This document shows, piece by piece, positions 38,366 through 47,974 of a stretch of DNA of 64,000 nt. This DNA comes from Gracilaria domingensis. Its lineage: Eukaryota; Rhodophyta; Florideophyceae; Gracilariales; Gracilariaceae. Under the pieces are notes generated by a model that did not search any database, was not told where the DNA came from, and saw only the letters and a list, made by a program, of their open reading frames with translations. The position numbers and the translations under genes are program-made. How positions within the stretch are numbered: position 1 is the first letter of the stretch; each line of letters starts with the position of its first letter. The DNA lies in contig VCMS01000214.1 in NCBI GenBank assembly GCA_022539475.1, positions 1 to 64,000 of the forward strand, written 5' to 3'.

Positions 38366-41300
38366 CTACTGCGCCTTGTGCGCCGGCGGCCGCGCGCCAG
38401 CGCCGAGCCGCTCGCGCGCCGCCGCGCCGGCGACGCGCCGCGCGTGCGCGAACGGCACGTCCACGAAGCGGCCCCAGTGGCGCTGCGCGAACCAGTCCTT
38501 TGCGCGGAACGCCGCGCTGTCCATGCCGTGCAGCACGCGCGCGATTTGGCGCCCCGTGCGCGCCATGCGCGCGCCGCACGCCGCCTCGCCCATCACCTCC
38601 AGCGCCGCGCTCCGCAGCTGCCGCAGCCGCGCCGCGTCCGGCTCGCGCGTCAGCTCGTCGGCGCCGCCGCCGCCGCCGTCGCCGTGCGGCGCCTCGCCGC
38701 CAAAGTACGCCTCGATGTGCCGGTGCACAAACTCCGACTGCTCCTCGTCGGACAGCAGCTGGTCCGCCTGCGCAAACGTGCGCGCCACCGCGCGTGCCTT
38801 TTGCACGCGCGCGTGCTCGATGCGCTCAAACTTGCGGTGCAGCAGCTGCACCCACCTGTCCAAATCGCGCCCCAACTGCTTCAAACAGTCGCCGCTGCAC
38901 TCCACCTCCAGCCCCTTCTCGCACAACTCAAACGTGATGTGCCTTGCCTCTTGCAGCCGGCGCAAGCTCCCAATCACCTGCCCCTCCTGAAGAGCCGCGT
39001 CGCACAGCTCGAGGCAGTACTGCCCGTTGCTGTGCGAGCCGTGCTTCACGATGGCCTCCACCAGCACGCGCTCCATGGCCCGCATGCCCCTCGAGCCACT
39101 CTGCATCAGCGCCTCGGGCGTCTGCGAGTAGAACCGAACCTTCAGCTTGGTGTTCGCTGCTCGGAGCAGATGCATTTCTCCCAGCTCGCGTTCCAGAATC
39201 GCGCAAATCGTCTCCGCCGTCTCCACCCTCATGTCCAGCTTTCGGTTTATATCGTACTCGGTCATTCGCATGATGCGACGCCCACGCTTGTCGTTGTCGT
39301 CGTCGTCGTCATTCTTCAAATCGTGCTCATCAGCGTCTGAAAGATGCGTCGTCCGTTCAGCCTTGGCTTGCTCGCGCAAGAAAGCACGCGTGCGCTGAGA
39401 AATGGACTTGCATTCAAACGCGCTTGACAATAACGTCCTTAGCAGCTGCCGAATCTGACTCTTGTCGATTCCATCCGAATGACTGCGCGATAGTGTTCTG
39501 TTCAGGTCAAATGAGCTGAACAGCACTGTGCAATACGCTTCTTCTCCCGTCCGCCCGGCCCGACCGACCTCTTGCCAATACGCTTCTAATGACGGCGGCA
39601 AGTCAAAGTGAATCACGCCGCGCACGTTGCAAAAGTTGAGCCCCATTCCAAACGCAACGGTTGCCACCAGGATGGCGATGGAGCCCTTCTCAAACTGCGC
39701 CTGCACTCTTGCTCGCTCTTTCTGAGCCATGCCACCATGGTACATTTCCACCTTGCCCTGGAGCGACAGTGTGGACACCTTGAGATAGTTTTTGACGGCT
39801 TGGCAATCCTTTTGCTTGGTCACGTACACAATCAAGCTGCCAGTATGTTTCCGTCGTGGCGCCATGTTCCGGGCGGCCACCCGTTTGGTCACGTTGAGAT
39901 TGGAGCCCCATCCAATGCTCAAGTCGTCCTGGTCGTTTGGTGTTGTCTTGCGGCGTCTCTTTCGCGGCGGTTCGCCATCACTTTCACGTTGTGCACGCTC
40001 ATCGCCATCGTGCTTGCTCTCGCAATTCTCGCCGTCTATTCCGAGAATGGAGGCAAACGGCTGCGTCTTGAAGCGCCTCACGAGCTGGTACGCCTTGTCG
40101 TCAAAATTGCCGCGCACGCGGGAAAGAGACAGAACGAGGTTTCTTCTTCCGCTGTCGACGCGGACCACATCCTGCTCGACGTCCATCTCCAAGCTGGCAC
40201 ACACATCGTTGAGAGTCTGGGTTGTGGCCGTGGCGGTAAGCGCCAGAACAAGCGGCCTTTCGCGGAAAACGGGCGCAGTGGCGCTGCCGCCGAAAAGCGC
40301 GTGCGGAATGCGCAGGTACGCGACGCGAAAGTTGTGGCTCCAGTGCGAGATGCAATGCGCCTCGTCCACCACCACGAGCGACACGCACGGCGCGCGCTCG
40401 CCGCCCATGAGGCGGCGGAAGCGCGCGGAGAACAGGCGCTCGGGCGAGATGAACAGCAGCTTCACCTCGCCCGCGCAGATGCGCGCCTCCGCGCGCGCGC
40501 GCTCCTCCGGCGGCTGGCCGCTGCGAAGGCACGCGCCGGGGAGAGAGCGCGGCAGCGACTGCAGCTGGTCGTGCATGAGCGACAGCAGCGGCGTGATGAC
40601 GAGCACCATGCCCGGGCGCAGCGCCGCGTACATCTGGTAGATGAGGCTCTTGCCGCCGCCGGTGGGCAGCAGCGCGATGGTGCAGCGCGCGGAAAGCAGG
40701 CGGCGCAGCGAGCGCTGCTGCGCGGCGCGGAACTGCTGGTGGCCAAACAGGCGCTGCAGCGCGCCGCGCAGCGCGTCGGCGTCGTGTTCATCGCGCAGCG
40801 GCTCCACGGCGTCGGCGCGCACGCTCTCGCGCGCTCGCGGCGGCTCTGCCTCCGCGTCGCTGACGGGCGCGGCGCAGTCGTCCGCCCAGCGGAAGAAGTG
40901 GCACTGCTGCGCGTAGCTGCTGCGCGCGCACTTGAAGAACGCCCTGCCGCGGTTGCGCCCCGCCTTGCGGCACGTGAGCAGCACGGTGGGCTCGGCGTGC
41001 ACGTCGCACAGCGGCGGCGGCGGCGGCGGCGGCGCGTCGGGCGCGTCGGGCGCGTCGGGCGCGTCGGGCGCGTCGGCGGCGTCGGCGGCGGCGCAGTCAG
41101 CGGCGCCGTAGTACGCGGCGGCGCTGACGCCGCGGTCAAAGTGCATGCGGCCGCCCGGCGCGGCGCGCGACTGGTGCGCGGCGCGGAAGGGCGCGGCGCG
41201 GCGCGGCGCGCGCGCGTGGCGGCGGCGGCGAAAGCCCGGCATGGCGTCCTTTGGGCGCGCGACGCGCGCGCGCGCGGCGCGGCGCTGCGAGCGGCGGCGG

Positions 41301-41557
41301 CGCGACTCAAAGCGGTGCGGCGCGGCGGCGGCGGGAGGCGGCGGGGAGGCGGACGCGTCGGACTCGGACTCGGGGTCGGAGGGCAGGCCGGAGACGAAGG
41401 TGGTGAGCGAGAAGGTCGGGCGCGCGTTGAGGCGGCCCGCGATGGCCGGGCGCGCGGACGCGCGCGCGCTGGGCGGCGGCGGCGGCGGCGGCGGGAGCGA
41501 GAGCGAGAGCGAGAGCGAGAGCGGCGGCAGCGCGGGCGCGGACGCGGACGCGGTCAT
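38366..41557 (-). CDS. RecQ-family DNA helicase with N-terminal GRF zinc finger
   Basis: 1063 residues, intronless. Residues 1-180 are low complexity (Ala/Pro/Arg, with five DAP repeats near 163-176). At about 183-227 is a GRF-type zinc finger (CDVH, then TCRKAGRNRGRAFFKC...CHFFRW). The helicase core follows: LLPTGGGKS (297-304), VVDEAHCISHWSH (about 396-408), LALTATAT (about 439), and motif VI in YWQEVGRAGRTG (about residue 650). A helical RQC-like region comes next. RecQ enzymes unwind 3'-5' and limit recombination at forks. An N-terminal GRF finger is more typical of NEIL3, APE2 and TOP3A than of RecQ, so the fusion is notable. The 500 C-terminal residues do not show a clear HRDC domain. 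Confidence 0.88.
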   Translation of the reverse strand: MTASASAPALPPLSLSLSLSLPPPPPPPPSARASARPAIAGRLNARPTFSLTTFVSGLPSDPESESDASASPPPPAAAAPHRFESRRRRSQRRAARARVARPKDAMPGFRRRRHARAPRRAAPFRAAHQSRAAPGGRMHFDRGVSAAAYYGAADCAAADAADAPDAPDAPDAPDAPPPPPPPLCDVHAEPTVLLTCRKAGRNRGRAFFKCARSSYAQQCHFFRWADDCAAPVSDAEAEPPRARESVRADAVEPLRDEHDADALRGALQRLFGHQQFRAAQQRSLRRLLSARCTIALLPTGGGKSLIYQMYAALRPGMVLVITPLLSLMHDQLQSLPRSLPGACLRSGQPPEERARAEARICAGEVKLLFISPERLFSARFRRLMGGERAPCVSLVVVDEAHCISHWSHNFRVAYLRIPHALFGGSATAPVFRERPLVLALTATATTQTLNDVCASLEMDVEQDVVRVDSGRRNLVLSLSRVRGNFDDKAYQLVRRFKTQPFASILGIDGENCESKHDGDERAQRESDGEPPRKRRRKTTPNDQDDLSIGWGSNLNVTKRVAARNMAPRRKHTGSLIVYVTKQKDCQAVKNYLKVSTLSLQGKVEMYHGGMAQKERARVQAQFEKGSIAILVATVAFGMGLNFCNVRGVIHFDLPPSLEAYWQEVGRAGRTGEEAYCTVLFSSFDLNRTLSRSHSDGIDKSQIRQLLRTLLSSAFECKSISQRTRAFLREQAKAERTTHLSDADEHDLKNDDDDDNDKRGRRIMRMTEYDINRKLDMRVETAETICAILERELGEMHLLRAANTKLKVRFYSQTPEALMQSGSRGMRAMERVLVEAIVKHGSHSNGQYCLELCDAALQEGQVIGSLRRLQEARHITFELCEKGLEVECSGDCLKQLGRDLDRWVQLLHRKFERIEHARVQKARAVARTFAQADQLLSDEEQSEFVHRHIEAYFGGEAPHGDGGGGGADELTREPDAARLRQLRSAALEVMGEAACGARMARTGRQIARVLHGMDSAAFRAKDWFAQRHWGRFVDVPFAHARRVAGAAARERLGAGARPPAHKAQ

Positions 41558-41759
41558 GGCGGGCGGCGGCGGGCGGCGGCGGGAGGGCGGAGGGGGAAGG
41601 GAAGGCGGACGGCGGGCGCGCGTGGCGGAGGCGGCGGGGGAGGCGGAGGAGGCGCGAAGGCGGCGGCGACGGGAGCGATGTGCGAAATGAGCTGCACGGC
41701 CGTTTCGGCGTTGGCGCCAAAACGCGCGGCGCGCGCGCTTTTATTGCAGTGGCGCGTCG

Positions 41760-42464
41760 TCACTTGAGCGGGTTGAGCGCGATGAGCGCGAGCGACAGCG
41801 CCGCCGGCACCCACGCCAGCGGCGCGCGCCGCGAGCGCGGCGGCGGCGGCGGCGGCGGCGGCGCCGAGCGCAGCTCCCTGAGCCGCTGCAGCAGCGCGCG
41901 CCCCTCCAGCGCGCGCTCCTGCAGGAAGAACGGCATCACGCCGCCGGCGCGCTGCTGCGCGCGCGCGGCGGCGGCGGCGGCGTGCCGCAGCGGCGGCGGC
42001 GGCGGCGCCGAGCGCGTCGCCGCCGCCGCCGGCGCGTGCGCGCCCGCGGCGAGGCGCTGCGAGAAGTACAGCGACTGGTAGAGCGGCGACACGTTTGGCG
42101 CGCGCGGCGCGCTGCAAGCGGCGGCGGCGGCGGCAGCCGGCGGCGGCGGCGGCGGCGCCGTGGCGCGCGTCTGCGCGCCGGGCGAGCGCGCGAGCGCGCG
42201 GCGCGCGGGCAGGCGCAGCAGCGCGGCGGCGCAGGCGGCGACGCGCCACAGCAGCGGGCGGCGGCGGCGGCGCGGCGGCGGCGGCGGCGGCGGCGCGCGG
42301 CGCGCGAGGCGCGGGTCGGCGGCCATGTGCGCGAGCCACTGCGCGACGAGCGCGGCCATGGCGCGCGGCGGCGCGCGGCGCGCGCGCGCGGCGGCGGCGG
42401 CGGCGGCGCGCAGCGGCAGCGCGCGGCTGGGCGGCGTGAAGGCGGGCGAGATGCGGCGCGGCAT
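41760..42464 (-). CDS. Hypothetical Ala/Pro-rich protein with C-terminal membrane anchor
   Basis: 234 residues. Much of it is low-complexity Ala, Arg and Pro, but two stretches look real: SPLYQSLYFSQRLAAG and GVMPFFLQERALEGRALLQRLREL. The end, LAWVPAALSLALIALNPLK, is a single membrane-spanning tail. The N-terminus could be a transit peptide. Family unknown; a tail-anchored organelle protein is possible. It ends about 200 bp upstream of the RecQ start, same strand. Confidence 0.45.
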   Translation of the reverse strand: MPRRISPAFTPPSRALPLRAAAAAAARARRAPPRAMAALVAQWLAHMAADPRLARRAPPPPPPPRRRRRPLLWRVAACAAALLRLPARRALARSPGAQTRATAPPPPPPAAAAAAACSAPRAPNVSPLYQSLYFSQRLAAGAHAPAAAATRSAPPPPPLRHAAAAAARAQQRAGGVMPFFLQERALEGRALLQRLRELRSAPPPPPPPPRSRRAPLAWVPAALSLALIALNPLK

Positions 42465-42825
42465 GGCGGGCGGCGGGCGCGCGGCGCGGCGGCGCGGCGG
42501 GCGGTGCGCGTGACGGGTGGCGCGCCAAGTGCGCGGGCGCGCGAGTGAGTGGAGGGATGACGCGGCGGTGCGGGAGGACGACGGCGGCGGCGGCGGCGGC
42601 GGCGGCGGCGCAGTGGAACGAGCGCGCGGGGCGCGCGCGGCGCGTCATCGGTGGCGCCGTCAGGCGGGCGGCGGCGCAGATTGCATCTCGGCCGAGGGTT
42701 TTTGGCTAGCGCGCATCATGTGCGTGTTGGCGCACGCCGCGTACCGCGCGCGCGCGCGCCTCTCGTCGCGCAGCATGGCGATGCCTCTCGGCAGCGCAGC
42801 GGCCGCGACGCGCCGCGCGCCTTCG
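42465..42825. other. GC-rich spacer
   Basis: Extremely GC-rich with a GGC run at 42583-42610. Shadow frames only. Confidence 0.4.
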
Positions 42826-43037
42826 TCAGTACGACAGCATGGCGATGGCCTCGCGGCACGAGCGGCCGAACGCGCCGTCGCGCGCGTAGCGCCGCAGCGC
42901 GTCCTCCAGCGCGCGCCGCACGTTGTGCTCGCGCAGGTAGCCGTAGCCGCGCGCGTCCGCGCCCAGCTCGCGCACCACGTCGCACAGCACCGTGCCCAGC
43001 CGCGCGCGCTGCGCCACCAGCGCCGCCTCCGCCGCGC

Positions 43038-43075
<38 letters not shown>

Positions 43076-43720
43076 GCGCCGCCCGCCGCCACCTCCCCCT
43101 CCCCCCCCCCCCCGCCGCACAGCTCCGTCAGCGCCCAGTGCACGTGCTGCATGCAGCCGCAGTGCAGCAGGCTGCCGCGCACCGCGCCGTTGAAGCGCGC
43201 CACCGCCAGCACCGCGTGCAGCCCGTGCTCCAGCAGCTCCACGCGCTCCTGCTCCGAGCACGCGCCGCGCCGCACCTGCGCCAGCGCGCGCACCAGCTCG
43301 CGGCTGCCCTGGTCGATCACGAACGCGTTCCACAGCGCCTCGCGCTCCTTGGCGCCGCCGCACGGCTCGCAGAACGCGCTCGTCACCATCCAGAACACCA
43401 GCGACGCCGTCGACGCCTGCCACGCCGCCGGCTGCAGCGCCTCGAACAGCACCTTGAAGCCGTAGCGCTGCACAAACTGCGCGCGCGCGCGCCGGTACAG
43501 CATGATCATCGCCAGCGCCGACACGCACGACTGCACCACCAGCCGCCGCCCGCGCGCCGCAAACGCGCGCAGCGACTCGATCAGCTGCGCCACGGGCGGC
43601 CCGCGCCCGCCGTCCGCGTGCGCGCTGCACGTCACAAACGCCTGCACGTTGTCCTCGTTCATCCACATCAGGTTGCGCGCCGCGCACGCCGCGTTGTACG
43701 CCAGCGCCTCGGACAGCGGC

Positions 43721-43755
<35 letters not shown>

Positions 43756-46700
43756 CTCGCTCGTCATGTTGTACCAGATCGCGTACTCGATCCACTCCGC
43801 CATGATGGAGCGCATGCGCGCGTCCGCGATCACGTTGCAGATCTTGAGCAGGCTGCTCAGCGCGTAGCAGCACGCCGCAAACACCTGCACCTTGCCCTCG
43901 GACATGTGGCAAAAGTTCACCATCGTCAGCAGCACCGTGCGCAGCGGGTACATCACAGACGCCCGGCTGATCGCCTGCGCCTCGTTGCGCGCAAAGTTCC
44001 CAATCGCCGTGCACAGCTGCACCGCAATGTGCGCGTCCTTGCGCTCGGCCGGCAGGTCGTTGTTCATGCCCAGGAACTTGGCCGCGCACGACATGAGCTT
44101 CTCGCCGCCGCCCGAGTGGCACAGCGACAGCGCCTCCGCCACATACCGCCGGTCGCCGTGCCGCCACATTTCGTCCGCCACCGCGATGCCGTCCGCTCTG
44201 CCCAGCGCGTACAGCAGCGCGCTTACGTGCGGCGAGACGTTGCGCTTGATGGCGTTCGCGTCGCTTGGCGCCGAGTGAGGGTACAGACGCGCGGAATACA
44301 TCGGCGGCGCCTGTTGCCACCCCGACGTCGACCCCATTCCCGCGCTCATTTTCTGGTGCGTCGCTGTGCCGCCCAGCGCGCTTTGCGATGTGTCCGAAAG
44401 CGGAGGCGCGCTGGCTCCATAGTTGGACAGTGAGCCACACGCGGACGGCGTCGGAGTGCCCACAAACGCATGGTCCAAGCTGCCTCCATACGGCGTCGGA
44501 TGTTGTACATTGTGAGAAGCAGGCACGTACGGCGGTATCTTGTACGACGTGCGCATCTCCGGATGACTCATGCTGGGCGGTATTGGCTTCCTGTTCGGCG
44601 CACCACTTTGAAGCTGCGCGTCGGGCTGCGAGCACATATTCCACGCCGACTGATGGTTCGGCAAGTAGTATCTTTGAAACGGCTGCGAGGACGGAGCAAT
44701 CGGCTGCGGCGCCGACGTGAACGACGGCACTTGACTTTGGTCGCTTGGTGCTGCATGAGCCGGAACGTTTCCCACGTTGTTTTGGCCAATGTCATGCTTT
44801 ATGCCACTCACCGTGCTCGCGTCAAACGCATGCTTGTCGTTCTCCTCCAGTACCGACAGAACCTTTGGCTCGATTTCGATGTTTTCCGGACTAGAATAAC
44901 AGTTCTTCGTCCTCTTTTCCGGGCTCTGACGCTTCTCCGGATAGTCGGGCGTCGTACCTTTTGACGACGCCGCGCTGCTGTGCGAGGATGTCGGCGGTTT
45001 TGGTGGAAACTTCCGCAGAGGCTCCGCCATCACCGCGTTGATGTCAATGTTCGGAAACGGTACTGCGCCCTGGGGGTTCGGATCGGGATCTTGTTTCTCC
45101 ATTTCCACCCTCGTCACTTCAATGTTGGCCTTGCGCATGTCTTCAGCCGGAGAAGCTCCCCAAAACTTTTCGGCGCCATTGCCCTCGTACTCATCCGCGG
45201 CCTTTGACTCTGCAAACTTTGCTTCAGAGAACGGAGAAGCAAACGAATTGAGCATGTCGGTGTTCGATCGCAACGGACTGCCGCCAACCTTCTCATTCTC
45301 AGCGACGGAACCAAGGCCCAACACGGGCTTCCGGTCGTCGCCTAGTGCTTGTATTTCCAAACCATCCACTTCCGGTCTCGGGATTCGCGCGCTCTTCACA
45401 TGTTTGAGTCGGACAATCTGCCCCATTTCGTCATCAATCTCATCTCTTTGACTCTCGTCATCGGCATCATCCTTCGCAAGGTCGAGAGTTCCAATATCTT
45501 CCGTTATGCTTCCGTCGCTGTCCTGAGAATGCTCGTCGTCAGAGGCGGCGGTGGAATGCGGTGAATATTGGCCCATGGCCGACGATTGGTGTCGCCCGTG
45601 CCTGACCTCCGATGCGGTCAACTTTCTGCTTACGACGTGTACCAGTGCCGGAGCGTCCAGAAAGTCGTCCGTATAGCCGTCCGGGCCGACACTCTTTCGG
45701 TCCGATTGCTCATCGCCAGAACTCGAACTAGGGCTCTTTTCGTCGGTTTGCACCACCGCTTGAGCTCCATTACCCTTGCGCGCAACGCGGTTGGAAGCTC
45801 CCTCGGGGCCAACGCTCTCCGAGCCCGAACTTTCGCCCAAGCCGTTCATGTCCTGAATATTTGCAGGGTTGTACTGAACATTGGGCAGTTTGGCACCCGA
45901 TGAAAGGCTGTGATCAGACGGGTCACGGCGCACGCGCGCCGTTCGGCCACTACCGGACCTCTCAGACGAGGAGTGCATACCGGTGTCGGCCTGCGCCGAA
46001 ATGGTGGACAAGGTGTCGGCGGCGGGCTTTGATAGTCGTTGGTTGTAGCTGTCTAACAGGCGGTCGATTTGATCGACCACATCTCGAATCTTGGGGCGCT
46101 CTGTCGGTTCTTGTCTCCAGCATTCTTCGACAAATTGAATGTAAAGCGGATCAATGTGGTCCTTGCGAGGCCCCCAAGACGGTCGGCTGCCCTCGGTGAC
46201 GAGTAGCATGAGATCAAAGAAGTTTCTGACGCCCTCTAGCCTCCAGCTCTGCAGCCCCGACAAGAGCTCGAAGAGCACGAGCCCGTACGCGTAGATGTCT
46301 GACGCTTTGGCGGCCTCGTCGCTGAGGGTTCCGATGCCCTTGTAAGCCTCGGGCGACATGTACAAAAAGGTGCCGACCGCACCGGTGCCAAAATCGGCGG
46401 TGGCGGCGGTGGAGCCAAACAGGTGCGGAGAGTCTGCTCCCTCCAACCTCTTGGAGAGCCCAAAGTCGCCGAGCTTCACTTTTGCGTTGGCGGGCAGGTA
46501 CGCGCTGCAGCGGCCGTCGGGCTGGTGCTCAAACTGGATGGCGGAGGTGAGCAGCACGTTTTGCGGCTTGACGTCGCCGTGCGTGAGCTGCTGGTTGTGC
46601 ACGTGCAGCAGCCCGCGCGCAATGTGCGACGCAACGGTGAGAAAGCTGAGCTCGTCCAGCACGGCGTGGCGCTGCCTCATCTGCACGAGCGAGTCGTGCA

Positions 46701-47034
46701 GCGAGCCGCCCTCCAGGTACTCGGTGACGATGTAGAGGTCGCGCGGGTCGTCGCCGCGAAACGAGCCGAGGTACAGGATGATGTACTGGTTGCGCACGAC
46801 GTGGTAGCGGTCGATTTCGCGGCGGTGCTGGCGCAGCGCGGCCGACTGGTGCAGACGGTCGCCCGACGCGGACACGAGCCCGGCGGCGGGGCGCTTGATG
46901 ACCTTGATGGCGACGGGGTTGGCGTCGAACAGCCCGCGGTACACGATGCCGAAGGAGCCCTCGCCCAGCTTGGAGGAGGTGTCCCAGCGGAGGCGCGCGT
47001 GATCTACGGGGGGAAAGTCATCGCCCAGGGACAT
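42826..47034 (-). CDS. Protein kinase with long disordered linker and armadillo-like C-terminus
   Basis: 1402 residues from the ATG at 47034, where the sequence turns protein-like (MSLGDDFPPVDHARLRW). The kinase domain is at about 15-335: GEGSFGIVYRG (P-loop), VAIKVIK (Lys), LTHGDVKPQNVLL (catalytic loop), KLGDFGLSKRL and GTFLYMSPEA (activation loop and APE-like SPEA). The catalytic loop reads HGD, not HRD, with the catalytic Asp kept, as in many TKL/plant receptor-type kinases. About 650 residues of Ser/Asp-rich linker follow. From about 1000 to the end come helical repeats (GNFARNEAQAI, VFAACCYALSSLLKICN, NAACAARNLMWMNEDNVQ) of armadillo type, broken by an 11-residue Gly run. The role is likely cytoplasmic signalling with a repeat-based docking domain; the pathway is unknown. 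Confidence 0.85.
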
Positions 47035-47974
47035 GATACGGTGGGGGCGATGGGCGCGTGCCGTGGGCGCGCGGAGCACAGAAGGGGGGGGGGGTTGGCG
47101 TAACAGGAGGGGGGAGGAGGAGGAGGAGGGGGGGGGGGGGGGGGGGGAGTTGGCGAATGGGGGGTGGAAGGGAGGGGGGGTGGGGGGGTGTGTGAAAGTG
47201 AGGAACGACGGCGCGTTGAATTGGGGGCGGCACGTCGGGGGGGTGGGGGGTGTGGGCGGCGGGAGCGCGGCAAGCGGAAGGCGGAAGGCGGAAGGCGGTG
47301 GGGGGGGAGCGCGGCAGGGCGGGGGCAGCACGGCGCGAGGCGCGAGGCGGCTGCGCGCGCGGCGCCAAACAAACAAAAAAGGTGCGAACGCGCAGTCGGC
47401 GCAGGCGCGCAGGCGCGCGGCGCGCGCGCACGTGCGCACGCGCACACGTGTGCGCGCGCGCGCGCGGCTGGCTGCGCGCGGCGCCGCGCGGCCGCGCGCC
47501 GCGCGCCGCGTCGGCGCCGAAATGCGCGCGCGTCAGCAGCGCCGCGCCGCGCGCCGTCTTGTTGTCACGCCTTTCCAACAGCCGCGCCACAGTGGCGCGC
47601 CGCGCCGCGCCGCCGCGGCTTCCCCGCCGCCGCGGCAGCTGGCGGCGCTGCTGCTGACTGACACCCCCCCCCCGCGCCCGTGGACAAGCGTACCTTCGTG
47701 TGTTTGGCGGCCTGCTTGCGCACGCACCCCGTGCCATGGGCGCCCGTCCTCGCCGCAAGCTAACATTTTTGCCAGCGCGTTAAACGCTCCCGCGTCCATT
47801 CAGCGCGCGTCTGCGCGCACACACGCCATGTACATCCCCCCCCCCTCTCTGCCCGCGCGACCCGCGCGACCAAAAACTCGAGACACCACACAGCAATCAA
47901 TTCATGTCCACTCTTTTACTTGCATTACTTACGAATTAACCTCGCGCAGCGCCTCGCTCCGTCGCGCGTCGCCA
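47035..47974. promoter_or_regulatory. Kinase promoter region and spacer, with long G run
   Basis: Next to the kinase start the plus strand is G-rich (47078-47330), including 20 consecutive G at 47128-47147; in the kinase's sense this is a C-rich leader. Beyond 47340 alternating GCGC and palindromes (CGCGCG, ACGTGCGCACG) dominate to 47560. No gene is supported. Confidence 0.5.

Noticed and set aside
39608-41767. 719-codon plus-strand frame opposite RecQ
   Set aside because: A shadow of the helicase gene, with no motif of its own and composition explained by codon bias.
42517-44433. 638-codon plus and 642-codon minus frames over the kinase C-terminus
   Set aside because: His/Arg-rich or Ala/Gly-rich artefacts of GC-biased third positions; the armadillo-like reading is far more protein-like.
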